DNA from: Abyssibacter sp.
GTDB lineage: Bacteria > Pseudomonadota > Gammaproteobacteria > Nevskiales > OUC007
Assembly: GCA_023146115.1 (NCBI GenBank)
Contig: JAGLCS010000156.1
Span: forward strand, 1-39,392
DNA: 39,392 nucleotides
Direction of reading: 5' to 3'
Part shown: one piece after another, positions 18,624-26,552 of the stretch
Numbering within the stretch: position 1 is the stretch's first letter
Layout of the letters: each line of letters opens with the position of its first letter
Notes under the pieces: model-generated
Seen by the model: only the letters and a program-made list of their open reading frames with translations
Databases searched by the model: none
What the model was told of the DNA's origin: nothing
Translations under genes and position numbers: made by a program

Positions 18624-19832
18624 CTATGCAGCCTTATCCTGCATGCTGGGCGGAAACTGGATGTCCAGATCGTCCACGCGCAGCTTGCCTGAGATGAGGC
18701 GGTTGAGCAGGAGATCGCGGGTTTCAGCTAGCAGACAGTTTGATCGGCGCAACGTGTCCGTTTGGTCTCTCACTGTTGAAACGATCTTGTCGAATCGTGA
18801 CTGAATGTCGCGCGGTGGTCGCAAAACTCTTACGCATGACAGGTGGTTCCTGTTCAACGTTGGAACCCCTGCACCTGAATTGAACTGTGCAAGGTTCGCG
18901 CTTTTCAATGTGTAGAACAGGAAGTGCTTCGAGTTGCCGTTGCTGTCGGCTACATAAAGTGACGTATTGAGTGGCCACGACGGTTCACTTGACCAAACTA
19001 CCGCTCCGAGAGAGCCAGACCTACCGGTAGTCACCACTGGAGGTTTAGCTTTGTACGCGTTGTGAAAGCCCGGAATGCCCGTAGCGGCGAGAATTGGGTA
19101 TTTGCCTGCCACCACGTTCTGTTTGGGCAAATCGTAGCCACGTTTCAAGCGGCACAAATCAAAAAGGGTAGTTGGCTCCCACTCCTCCGGCACCCCCTTA
19201 TGCACCGGCGTGTGCTCATGCCCCGGAAAGCGCAGGCGCACGAACCATTCGCGGTAGATTTCCTCGGCCATTTTTTCCAGCAGGGCGATGCGCTGGCGGT
19301 TATTCTCGATCAGATCGTCGTAGGCGGTGAGGATGGCGGCGATTTTTCGCTGCTCGGTTTTTTCTGGAAGGGGAATACGAACGCGATAGATTCTTTCAGG
19401 GGAAGTGTGACGGACCTTGGCGCCGTTTGAAGATGCGCGTATCTGATCGCGAGTCCATTTGAACCGAAACGCCCATCGAAGGTAGTGTGAATCGAGCTTC
19501 ACCGGGTCTTGGACGGTAACAAGTCCCAGCCGTTGGTTGTGGAGAAAGGTGTCGGGCCTGGGAATTTCAGCCGGACTTCCCAACAGGCCCTCGGCCTGCT
19601 CTGTCATTGCCACGATCAGAGCACCTTCAGACAAGATGTACTCGTCGGGAAATCGGCCGGTATAGAACCTTTCTTTCCCCGTGATCTTGAAGCCACCCCC
19701 TTCGAAAAAATTGGCCGGCGTTAGTACGACATATTTTCCTTGCTCGGAGAAATGCTCGCTCTTGAACGCGAATCCGTGCTTGATGTGGATCAGCCCATTC
19801 AGTTCTTTTGAATGGCTTTCCATGCTATTCAT
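18624..19832 (-). CDS. hsdS: Type I restriction-modification, S (specificity) subunit
   Basis: The protein of about 402 residues sets the bipartite DNA target for both HsdM and HsdR. Two target-recognition domains are visible, the first at about residues 10-165 and the second at about 225-360. Each is followed by a conserved coiled-coil spacer: 'QRKIAAILTAYDDLIENNRQ' and, at the end, 'RDQTDTLRRSNCLLAETRDL' leading to 'LLNRLISGKLRV'. The start at 19,832 is chosen because GGAA sits seven bases upstream and the ATG overlaps the hsdM stop; ATG 19,823 is the alternative. The target sequence cannot be predicted from these domains by eye. Confidence 0.94.
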   Translation of the reverse strand: MNSMESHSKELNGLIHIKHGFAFKSEHFSEQGKYVVLTPANFFEGGGFKITGKERFYTGRFPDEYILSEGALIVAMTEQAEGLLGSPAEIPRPDTFLHNQRLGLVTVQDPVKLDSHYLRWAFRFKWTRDQIRASSNGAKVRHTSPERIYRVRIPLPEKTEQRKIAAILTAYDDLIENNRQRIALLEKMAEEIYREWFVRLRFPGHEHTPVHKGVPEEWEPTTLFDLCRLKRGYDLPKQNVVAGKYPILAATGIPGFHNAYKAKPPVVTTGRSGSLGAVVWSSEPSWPLNTSLYVADSNGNSKHFLFYTLKSANLAQFNSGAGVPTLNRNHLSCVRVLRPPRDIQSRFDKIVSTVRDQTDTLRRSNCLLAETRDLLLNRLISGKLRVDDLDIQFPPSMQDKAA

Positions 19833-21906
19833 CGAGCAGTTCCGACAGGTTCGATTGGAGCACATCGGTCAGGGATTTTGCCGAGTCCGACAGGGCTGCG
19901 AACTGTCCCCGCATGGCGGTCAGTTCTTCTAGGAACTCCTCCTCAGACATGCCGTCGTCCTCAATGACCACACCCACATATCGCCCCGGATTCAGCGACC
20001 AGTCCTGCTCCTCGATCTCGGCCTTGGTCGCCGCCTTGCATAGGCCCACCACGTCCTCATAGCGGGCATCCGGAAAGCGGGCATGCAGCCATTCAATGTG
20101 AGCGAAGCATTGCTCGGCGTCGCGCATGTCGGCGTGCAGGGTGTCCATGGCGGCCTTGAGGGCTTTCATGTCCCGGTCCGGTCGGCGGCGGCCTGCGTTC
20201 TTCTCGGCTTCTGCGCGCTCCCAGGCGCGGATGGCCTTGTCCAGGGCTTTCTGGCGGTCGTGCAGGCTGGCGAAGAAGGCGGCGAAGGGTTCAGCCAGGG
20301 CGCGCTGGCGGGCGTTGCGGGCGTCCACGTCGCCGGTCTTGTCGCCCTGTTCGTAATCGGTCCAGGCTTGTTGCAGGGCCGGGTAGGCGGTCCATTGCTC
20401 GCGCAGCGCGGCGGCGGCGCGGGCGCAGTCGGCATTCTTGATGAGTTCGGCCACCTGATCGGTGACCGCCGGTGCGGCTTCGGCGTTGGCGGTGAGGCGC
20501 TGCATGCCGTCGGCGAAGTAGCTGTCGATCAGGGCTATGAAGCTGTCGCGCTGGCCGCAGTACAGGCGGCTGATGGTGGCGAGGTTCTGGATCTGCGCAG
20601 GGCTGAATTCGCGGTGGGCGCGGTCGATCTGGGTGAAGACGTTGCGGGCGTCGATGAACAGGATGCGCTCGTCCAGCCCGCGGGCGGCCTTGCCTTTGTC
20701 GAAGAACCACAGGGTGGCGGGCAGGGTGACCGTGTAGAACATGTTGCTGGGCAGGGTCAGCATGCCGTAGATCAGGTTCTGCTCGATCAGTTCGCGGCGG
20801 ATGTCGGCCTCGGAATGGCGGGCATCGGAGGCGGAGTTGGCCATGACCAGCGCAGCGCGGCCTTGCTCCTTCAGTGAGGTGGCGAACAGGTTGATCCACA
20901 GGTAGTTGGCGTTGGGGACAGTTTCTTCCTCCGCCTTGCCTTTGGATTTGGTCTTGCGCTTGGGGATGCCGTAGGTGTTGAAGCGCGGGTCGTCCTTGAC
21001 GCCGTTGTAAATCACCTCGTCCACGTTGAAGGGGGGATTGGCCAGCACGTAATCGAAGCGGCCCAGGCTGTTGGCCGGGTCTTCGTAGTAGCTGATGGCC
21101 TGATGGATATCGCCGCGCAGGCCGTTGACCGCGAGGTTCATCTTGGCCAGCTTTACCGTCGGCAGCTTCTTTTCCTGACCGCAGACGAACAGATCCAGAT
21201 CGCCCTGATTCTGCTGGTCGGCGAGCGCCTTGCGGTGTTCCTCGATGAAGCGGGCGGACTGCACGAACATGCCGCCAGAGCCGCAGGCGGGGTCGAAGAC
21301 CGAGCCGCCGTGGGGCTCGATGATCTCCACCATCAGCCGCACCACTGAGGTGGGGGTAAAGAACTCGCCGCCGCCCTGGCCCTCGGCCAGCGCGAACTTG
21401 CCCAGGAAGTATTCGTAGATCTGGCCGAACAGATCGCCGTCGGCGTCATCCGGGATGTTGGCGAAGTTCTTGAGCAGGCGGTTGGGCAGGCCGGCGTTCA
21501 GCGGGTTGCGGGTGAGGGCGAAATATTCGTCCTTGGGCAGCACGCCTTCGAGTTCCGGCTTGTACTGCTCGATGGCCGTCATCGCATCCTTCAGCGCCTG
21601 GGCGATGTTGGCGTCTTCGGGCAGGCCCAGCAGGTAGTCGTAGCGGGCTTCCTCGGGCAGGTAGAAGCCGCAGAGCTCCAGCGAGATCTCCTCGATGGGC
21701 TTTTCCCGACGGCCGCCCTTGAGCTTGTCGTACTCGGCCTGGATGGCCGGCAGGTGCTGCTTGAACTTGCCGTCGGCGAACTTGAGAAATATGAGTCCAA
21801 GGACGGGCGTGCTGTATTCGTTAGACGCGAGGTCGGAGTTGGCGCGCAGGTCGTCGGCGCTTTTCCAAAGTTGGGTTTCTAGGTGTTTGAGGTCGGCAGG
21901 GGTCAT
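19825..21906 (-). CDS. hsdM: Type I restriction-modification, M (N6-adenine methyltransferase) subunit
   Basis: The 693-residue subunit methylates adenine in the target. The N-terminal helical domain ('LKHLETQLWKSADDLRANSD') contacts DNA and S. The catalytic domain has the SAM motif DPACGSGG at 205-212 and the amino-methyltransferase motif NPPF at 290-293. 'GEFFTPTSVVRLM' before it is typical of HsdM. Beyond about residue 470 the protein carries an extra helical, alanine- and charge-rich tail, making it longer than the usual 500-550 residues. It heads the leftward operon hsdM-hsdS-hsdR-DUF262. No clear ribosome-binding site precedes the ATG. Confidence 0.96.
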   Translation of the reverse strand: MTPADLKHLETQLWKSADDLRANSDLASNEYSTPVLGLIFLKFADGKFKQHLPAIQAEYDKLKGGRREKPIEEISLELCGFYLPEEARYDYLLGLPEDANIAQALKDAMTAIEQYKPELEGVLPKDEYFALTRNPLNAGLPNRLLKNFANIPDDADGDLFGQIYEYFLGKFALAEGQGGGEFFTPTSVVRLMVEIIEPHGGSVFDPACGSGGMFVQSARFIEEHRKALADQQNQGDLDLFVCGQEKKLPTVKLAKMNLAVNGLRGDIHQAISYYEDPANSLGRFDYVLANPPFNVDEVIYNGVKDDPRFNTYGIPKRKTKSKGKAEEETVPNANYLWINLFATSLKEQGRAALVMANSASDARHSEADIRRELIEQNLIYGMLTLPSNMFYTVTLPATLWFFDKGKAARGLDERILFIDARNVFTQIDRAHREFSPAQIQNLATISRLYCGQRDSFIALIDSYFADGMQRLTANAEAAPAVTDQVAELIKNADCARAAAALREQWTAYPALQQAWTDYEQGDKTGDVDARNARQRALAEPFAAFFASLHDRQKALDKAIRAWERAEAEKNAGRRRPDRDMKALKAAMDTLHADMRDAEQCFAHIEWLHARFPDARYEDVVGLCKAATKAEIEEQDWSLNPGRYVGVVIEDDGMSEEEFLEELTAMRGQFAALSDSAKSLTDVLQSNLSELLDE

Positions 21907-21955
21907 TAAGGGATTCAGGTTTTCTCTATCGGCCAGTTCGGTGGGATTGTTCTAT

Positions 21956-21983
21956 TTATTAGGTGTTTCGGCATCGTTGTGAA
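21956..21983 (-). promoter_or_regulatory. Candidate promoter of the hsd operon
   Basis: On the minus strand TTCACA (21,983-21,978) and TAATAA (21,961-21,956) are separated by 16 bases and lie 50 bases before the hsdM ATG. It is the best -35/-10 pair in this gap, in a locally AT-rich stretch. Confidence 0.4.
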
Positions 21984-22337
21984 TCTACATGCTCAAGCGC
22001 CATTTCGGTACTGTAGCGTCCTAGAATATCCAAAGCGGGGCCCATGGTTTCGCTTGGGGACTGCGAGTAGAGATGTGATTGAAGATGACCAATCCCTGGG
22101 AAGCTGACGATTGCGCCCATCTGAGGGCCCAATATGCCGTTTATTCCGTGCCGGCCGCGGCTGCAGTGTGATGCGGCGTGCCAGATGACCAAGTCGAGCA
22201 GATAGTCGGCGAAACCTAGGGGGGCTGCTGCCGAACGACGCGGAATCATGGGGTGACACCTTCGCGAATGCGTATTGTGCTCTTAAGGAGGGCAAGGAGA
22301 AGTCGACTGCCCACGGGATGGACGACACGACCCAGCC
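21984..22337. other. Stretch without a recognisable gene upstream of hsdM
   Basis: This part of the gap holds the upstream portion of a 96-codon minus-strand frame (21,959-22,249). Its product has no motif I recognise and its end overlaps the likely hsdM promoter. A second overlapping minus frame (21,993-22,328) is no better. Given the adjacent transposase scrap, decayed gene sequence is more likely than a working gene. Confidence 0.35.
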
Positions 22338-22457
22338 TCAAAATGAGGCCCGCTCAAAGGCCTCGGGGCTGACGCCACCCAAGTGCGAGTCGCGACGAGT
22401 TCGGTTATCGAAAAATTCAATGTGGTCGAAGACGTCGGTGTGAGCGAGCCGTGGCAT
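22338..22457 (-). pseudogene. C-terminal scrap of an IS3-family transposase
   Basis: The minus strand encodes 'DVFDHIEFFDNRTRRDSHLG' followed by 'GVSPEAFERASF' and a stop. This is the characteristic C-terminus of IS3-family OrfB transposases ('fdyIE.fYNr.R.Hs.LG..SP..fE'), just after the last catalytic Glu region. Only about 38 codons remain; a stop lies immediately upstream in frame, and no terminal inverted repeats or rest of the gene are visible. It shows that an insertion sequence was once at this junction and was largely deleted. Confidence 0.75.
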
Positions 22458-22502
22458 CGCTCAAACTCAAGCGTGTCGGTCTGCCTGAAAAAGGCAAGAA
22501 AA

Positions 22503-22522
22503 AAGCCGTCCTAGGACGGCTT
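22503..22522 (-). terminator. Rho-independent terminator, possibly an original ssrA terminator
   Basis: AAGCCGTC-CTAG-GACGGCTT is a perfect 8-bp stem with a four-base loop. Read on the minus strand it is followed by a T-run (GGCTTTTTTC). It lies just beyond the tmRNA-3'-end-like repeat at 22,530-22,556, in the position a terminator would have behind an intact ssrA. It would also stop leftward transcription before the hsd operon. Confidence 0.75.
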
Positions 22523-22529
22523 AAAATCT

Positions 22530-22556
22530 TCATTTGGTGGGGCGGCGTCACTCGAA
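22530..22556. repeat. Decayed attachment site: direct repeat of the ssrA 3' end
   Basis: The sequence begins TCATTTGGTGG, then GGCGGCG, then TCGAA after a four-base stretch. It aligns with 29,791-29,818 at about 24 of 28 positions with one missing base, in the same orientation. The 29.8-kb copy spans the CCA end and T-arm of tmRNA. Element-restored tmRNA ends with a copy at the far end are the normal signature of integration into ssrA. The mismatches indicate age. Confidence 0.7.
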
Positions 22557-22608
22557 TTCACTGCGTAATGCGCTGATTCTGCGCAAATATTTCTCGTTGG
22601 ATTTTTCG

Positions 22609-22632
22609 ATGTGCCCCCAAATGTGCCCCCAA
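22609..22632. repeat. Tandem 12-bp repeat near the left att site (integrase arm-type candidate)
   Basis: ATGTGCCCCCAA occurs twice back to back. Related GGGGGCAC/GTGCCCCC copies cluster at 29,643-29,694 near the right att site. Matching repeat clusters at both element ends suggest arm-type integrase binding sites. Confidence 0.6.
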
Positions 22633-22950
22633 ATGGTCGCCGTTGGACGCCGCCGATACCGATCAAAGGATGCTTTCCATTAGTTCGCGGACGGTGTGTG
22701 TCTTCGTTGCTGTGTTTGCTTATCGTTCATTCTGGTGTTGATCGCGGTGGTCCAGAGCCTGAGGGCAATTAGATCGCTGACGTGCACCTGAACGTAGATG
22801 AGATGAACTTGGGACGGCTCTGATAGGCAGCCTCACGCGCGGCGGCGCGGGGCGACACCAATTCGGCTGGTTGTCTGAGACCGGCGAACGCCGACCCGAG
22901 CCCTCACGAGGCCAGGCGGGTCAGGGTTGAATCCCCCCTCCCTCCAGTTT
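22633..22950. other. Non-coding left end of the integrative element
   Basis: I see no coding frame with a ribosome-binding site between the arm repeats and the dyad at 22,951. Short hairpins such as GGCG-AA-CGCC occur near 22,884. The stretch leads into the proposed replication region and may encode a structured RNA, but nothing in it is diagnostic. Confidence 0.35.
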
Positions 22951-22995
22951 CCCTACCGTGAAAAAACTGCCAACCGCGCGGTTTCACGCGTAGGG
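22951..22995. other. Long nested dyad beside the iterons
   Basis: CCCTACCGTGAAA (22,951-22,963) pairs with TTTCACGCGTAGGG (22,982-22,995) with one bulged C. A second perfect palindrome, AACCGCGCGGTT (22,972-22,983), overlaps the right arm, so two mutually exclusive foldings exist. It lies 29 bases before the first iteron triplet. A role as origin structure, regulatory RNA or terminator is possible. Confidence 0.55.
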
Positions 22996-23023
22996 CGAAA
23001 AGTTTCTGTAGGCCCCCTCCCGG

Positions 23024-23049
23024 TGGGAACGACGGGAACAATGGGAACA
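23024..23049 (+). repeat. GGGAACA iterons, left triplet
   Basis: Three 8-mers start at 23,024 (TGGGAACG), 23,033 (CGGGAACA) and 23,042 (TGGGAACA), at an exact 9-bp pitch. Together with 23,121-23,148 they form the proposed origin cluster. Confidence 0.75.
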
Positions 23050-23090
23050 AGAAATATATATATCTAATAAAAACAAATACTTATTGATTG
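23050..23090. other. AT-rich stretch between iteron triplets (unwinding-element candidate)
   Basis: Some 35 of 41 bases here are A or T, in a region otherwise well above 55% GC, and it lies between two iteron triplets. That is the usual layout of a DNA-unwinding element in an iteron origin. Confidence 0.55.
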
Positions 23091-23120
23091 ATCGGGCATT
23101 GACGCTGGTGTTGCATGGAC

Positions 23121-23148
23121 TGGGAACAGGATGGGAACAATGGGAACA
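23121..23148 (+). repeat. GGGAACA iterons, second triplet
   Basis: TGGGAACA starts at 23,121, 23,132 and 23,141, in the same orientation as the first triplet and 72 bases beyond its end. Confidence 0.75.
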
Positions 23149-23230
23149 GCCTGCATTGGTGTGCTTTTCGAGCGAATTCGCGTTGCTGGACAACAGCGGG
23201 AAAGAAGGGCGCGCCTTACCGCCGCGCGCG

Positions 23231-25978
23231 TCAGGTGTCGGTGCTGAACAACCGGTCACGGTCGATCACATAGAACGGCATCATCTTGTTGCTCCCGCCT
23301 GATCCAATGTCGAACGCTTCGCATCTGGCCTTGAGCGTATATCGCTTCTCAGTCCCGCCCTGCTTGACCAGGCAGCCGGCCGCGTCCAACGCCTTTGCTA
23401 CGTCGGTGTGTTGGTAGCCGGCGCATACCTCATTGCGGAACACCTCTGGCATGATCATGTAGACGGGGCGCATGTCATGGATCTTTCGGAAGCCGGCGCG
23501 GTTGATGACCTTTTGCTCGGACTCATCCTGTTGCGGGCGCAGGTCTTGGAAGCGGGCGCCACCGTGCAGTTCTAGGAAGTGCCGCACCTGATTCACCATT
23601 GCGGCGGGCTCCTGCGCGCCAGCCGTGCCCCGTCGTTCCAGCCACTGCGCAAAGGCATCATTGATCGCGGATTCGGTCTGGTCGATGTCCCAGCCGGTCA
23701 GGCCGAATTCGGTTGCAAGCTGCCCAGCCGCCACCAGTAGCCCGAAGCGCGCCGCCACTCGGTAAACCTGTCCGTTGGCATTGGCCGGCGCTCGCAGCTT
23801 TACGAACCGCTCAACCGTCCGCTGCACCGCGTCCACGATGCTTGCCTTGTCGGCGGCGACCCTTTCGACGAATGCCGGACCAGCCAGCCCGTAGGCACCG
23901 CTTGCCCCGTCCATCAGTTTTGCCGACAGCTCGCGAGGCGTTTCGCAGTCGCCGGTTGAATCGAAGATGCCGAATCCCTCGCCGCTGTCGGCCGTGACTT
24001 CCACCAAGCGCACATCGTGGCCGCCGCGCTGTTTTTGGCCGGCAGCGTTCAACATAGTTGCTGTCCCGACTTCACCCGTGCTCAGCAACATCACGCGCCA
24101 AGTCTTCACTGCGCGGGCACCGCCACTCTTGCCGGCGCGTTGCTTGCCCCGGCCGTTGGCGAGCATGTACGCCATTGCACCGATGTCCTTGGCGTCAGCT
24201 TGGCCGATCTCATCCAGGGCCATCAGGCAGTCGGTGAAGTCCTCAGCCACTGCCTCAAGCCCGTTGTCTGTCGTGCGCCATTGCCGCCAGTAGGTGGACG
24301 GATTGCCCCACACACTGGACGCGAGCCGCAGCGCCGTGGTCTTGCCGCTACTGCTACCGCCGACCAGATGGAATCCGCCAGACTCGCCAACCGCCAGGGC
24401 GATCAACGGGCCGGCGAATGCGGTGGATAGGGCGAGCATCAGGCGCCGATGCGCGCCTGCTGGCTTGGCGACGCGCTCTATCCAGCGCTCAAGGTCGCCC
24501 GCCTGCTGGTAGACGCTGGAATCCATGCTCTCGCTCTGAAAGTAGAAGCTCTCGGCTTCCGTCTCTCCAAACGACTGCGAGGGCAGCACGAATACGTCGC
24601 CATGCCAGCCGGTACGCGTCACGCTCCGGACCCGCCCGGTACCGTGTTGCGTCATCAGGTAATCGATCAGGCGGAATCGCTCTTTCGGTCGATTGACGAT
24701 GTAGGGGAGACCGGCAGCCATCAACTCGGCGCGAATCTCATCACCGCGCGACCCGCCCAGCAGCCGCACCGGCATCGCCCAGCGTTTGAGGTTGCCGTCC
24801 AGGTCGCGAAACTCCAGCAGCCGGCCCCACTCGCTGGCGTTCGTGTCGCGTGAGGCGGCAAGGATCTTCAGCGGCGAGCAGATGAACAGCGGCGTTTCGG
24901 GCCTCGGCTCGCCGTTGCTGTAGCTCACCCCGCACCAGTACACGCCATCGTCGCGTGACTCGTAGTGCGGCGTCAGCGGATCATGGGTTGCCGTCTCTGA
25001 TTCTGGTGCATCGTTGGGCTTGTTCACCGGCTCGCGGATGCGCTCGGCATCCATCACCCGCAACAGGACTTGTTTCGTGGCTGCTGCGCCATGCGCTGTC
25101 GCGTAGTCGTTCCAGTCAGTGCCGGCATCGCCGGTATTGAAGGAAGGTTCAGCGGTCGCGCCTCGCACAGCCATTGCAGCCGCGCGGGCTTTGGTTAATC
25201 CGGGGTTTCCCGCCGTTCCGTGGTCGTTGTCCGCGCAGATGATCAGGTCGGCGCGTGGGTAGGCTTCGCGCAGAGCCCGTGCGACCGGCTCAAGGTTGCC
25301 GGCATCGAATGCGACAGCCACCGGCCAGCCCGTCAGCTCGTAGATCGTCGCCGCCGTGGCGTAGCCTTCCGCGACAGCGAACAATTCGCCATCAGGAATG
25401 CCCACCAGGTGAAAGGCACCGGCTTTGTGCGTGCCAGTTTTGAAGGTCTTGAGGCCGTCAGGCTTGATGAACTGAAGCCCGCGTAGCTGCCCGTCAGCGG
25501 CCTTTACAGGCACCAGCAGCATGTCCTTGAGTTGGCGCAGGCCATGTGCTTCCACGGCCTTGGCAGCGAGGTACGGGTGCGCTACATCGGCGGAACGGGC
25601 ACGCTCCCACATCTTACGACACTGATCGCGGCAGTTCTTACGGACCTTCTTCAACTCGGCTTCGCGAACGCGCTTGTTTGCTTCGGCGCGCTCTCGCAGA
25701 TCGCCTTGTTCTTTGGCCGTCAGTACCCGGCCGATATCTGCGCGCCAGGTGTGCGGCTGCCCGTCTTTCCAGGTGCCGAATTCTCCGGCCGGAACCCCGT
25801 CAGCGAACAGGACATACCAACCGTTCTTTGAGCCGCGTTTGTCGCCTTCAACGTGGAAACGGTGCAGGGTGCCGTCGGGGATAACCGCATCTGGTGCCGC
25901 GATGCTCTGTTCCTGCATCGCGGCTCTGAACTGATCGGAGATCTGCTGTTGGCTCAACGTATCGAGAGGCTTACCCAT
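23231..25978 (-). CDS. Toprim-DUF927 primase/helicase of an integrative element
   Basis: The 915-residue protein resembles the replication proteins of P4-like satellites and related islands. After a substrate-binding N-terminus ('GWYVLFADGVPAGEFGTWK') comes a Toprim primase domain, with 'LFAVAEGYATAATI' near residue 200 and 'LIICADNDHGT' near 246. A DUF927 domain follows, containing a P-loop NTPase: Walker A GGSSSGKT near 539-546 and Walker B 'CLMALDEIGQAD' near 575. It would prime and unwind the element's DNA. It is the last gene of the operon alpA - small Cys protein - primase (three bases after the previous stop) and ends close to the iteron cluster at 23,024-23,148. By analogy with P4 alpha, it is the likely iteron-binding initiator (inference). 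Confidence 0.9.
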   Translation of the reverse strand: MGKPLDTLSQQQISDQFRAAMQEQSIAAPDAVIPDGTLHRFHVEGDKRGSKNGWYVLFADGVPAGEFGTWKDGQPHTWRADIGRVLTAKEQGDLRERAEANKRVREAELKKVRKNCRDQCRKMWERARSADVAHPYLAAKAVEAHGLRQLKDMLLVPVKAADGQLRGLQFIKPDGLKTFKTGTHKAGAFHLVGIPDGELFAVAEGYATAATIYELTGWPVAVAFDAGNLEPVARALREAYPRADLIICADNDHGTAGNPGLTKARAAAMAVRGATAEPSFNTGDAGTDWNDYATAHGAAATKQVLLRVMDAERIREPVNKPNDAPESETATHDPLTPHYESRDDGVYWCGVSYSNGEPRPETPLFICSPLKILAASRDTNASEWGRLLEFRDLDGNLKRWAMPVRLLGGSRGDEIRAELMAAGLPYIVNRPKERFRLIDYLMTQHGTGRVRSVTRTGWHGDVFVLPSQSFGETEAESFYFQSESMDSSVYQQAGDLERWIERVAKPAGAHRRLMLALSTAFAGPLIALAVGESGGFHLVGGSSSGKTTALRLASSVWGNPSTYWRQWRTTDNGLEAVAEDFTDCLMALDEIGQADAKDIGAMAYMLANGRGKQRAGKSGGARAVKTWRVMLLSTGEVGTATMLNAAGQKQRGGHDVRLVEVTADSGEGFGIFDSTGDCETPRELSAKLMDGASGAYGLAGPAFVERVAADKASIVDAVQRTVERFVKLRAPANANGQVYRVAARFGLLVAAGQLATEFGLTGWDIDQTESAINDAFAQWLERRGTAGAQEPAAMVNQVRHFLELHGGARFQDLRPQQDESEQKVINRAGFRKIHDMRPVYMIMPEVFRNEVCAGYQHTDVAKALDAAGCLVKQGGTEKRYTLKARCEAFDIGSGGSNKMMPFYVIDRDRLFSTDT

Positions 25979-25981
25979 GAG

Positions 25982-26209
25982 CTAAATCAAGCGGTACTGA
26001 TCGGGGCTGAAGCGGTCAGCGAAGTTGAGACACCAGCCCCAACGACTCATGAACAGAGCAGATGACGTGTCGTAATCCCGGAGCTTGCCTCTCACGGTTG
26101 CCCGGTCAGCGTTTCGACAGAATCCAACGCCCCATTCGTTGATTTCGTAGTGGATGCAGCGGCCACACTTGTCGGGCGCCCAAATCCGGTTGACTGGAGC
26201 GGCGGTCAT
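25982..26209 (-). CDS. Small cysteine-rich protein of the element
   Basis: This product of 75 residues has four cysteines: a CGRC pair near residue 14, Cys near 28 and one near 61. With His18 in 'CIHYEINEWGVGFC' they may bind a zinc ion. I recognise no named family, but similar short Cys proteins occur between alpA and primase genes in integrative elements. The ATG overlaps the alpA stop (ATGA), which is why I start here rather than at the upstream frame opening at 26,269. The gene ends three bases before the primase start, so all three genes are coupled. Confidence 0.65.
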   Translation of the reverse strand: MTAAPVNRIWAPDKCGRCIHYEINEWGVGFCRNADRATVRGKLRDYDTSSALFMSRWGWCLNFADRFSPDQYRLI

Positions 26210-26472
26210 CGCGAATCCGCTTGGCGGATGGTGTCTCTTCGCTGGTGCAGTTCGTTCACCAGCTCGCAAAGTTCGTCACGAGTGGCGCCAGCAATGACCG
26301 CCTTAATCAGTTCATCGAGTTCGTAGGACGGCCAGGCGCTACAGCGCGCGCCCAGCTTGATGGGGCGGGTCATCTCGCCACGTTTGATGGCTTCGTAGAT
26401 GACCGCGCGGCTGCGGCCAGTGCGAGCGCTTACCTCATCAATTCGGATGAGGGCGAGATTGTCTTGGGGCAT
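26206..26472 (-). CDS. AlpA-family transcriptional regulator / excisionase-like protein
   Basis: The 88-residue protein has the AlpA winged-helix layout: 'LIRIDEVSARTGRSRAVIYEAIKRGEM' gives the MerR-like helix-turn-helix (residues about 8-34), followed by 'PIKLGARCSAWPSYELDELI', the wing with its conserved Trp. A C-terminal helical extension of about 25 residues is longer than usual. In P4-like and CP4-57-like elements AlpA activates integrase or excision genes. It is the first gene of the primase operon, and its stop overlaps the next start. With the integrase broken, its excision role would be lost. Confidence 0.88.
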   Translation of the reverse strand: MPQDNLALIRIDEVSARTGRSRAVIYEAIKRGEMTRPIKLGARCSAWPSYELDELIKAVIAGATRDELCELVNELHQRRDTIRQADSR

Positions 26473-26552
26473 GCCAGTAGCTCATATGGGACGAACTACC
26501 AGCATGATCTCTGTGTGTGGTTGCTGCGACGCGCTAACTCAGCCAGAAAACC

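Noticed and set aside
16992-18692. 566-codon plus-strand open frame
   Set aside because: It lies wholly antisense to hsdR/hsdS, which have all catalytic motifs; it arises from GC-rich codon bias.
21959-22249. 96-codon minus-strand frame upstream of hsdM
   Set aside because: No motif, no ribosome-binding site, and its end overlaps the probable hsdM promoter; kept only as a note in the stretch entry.
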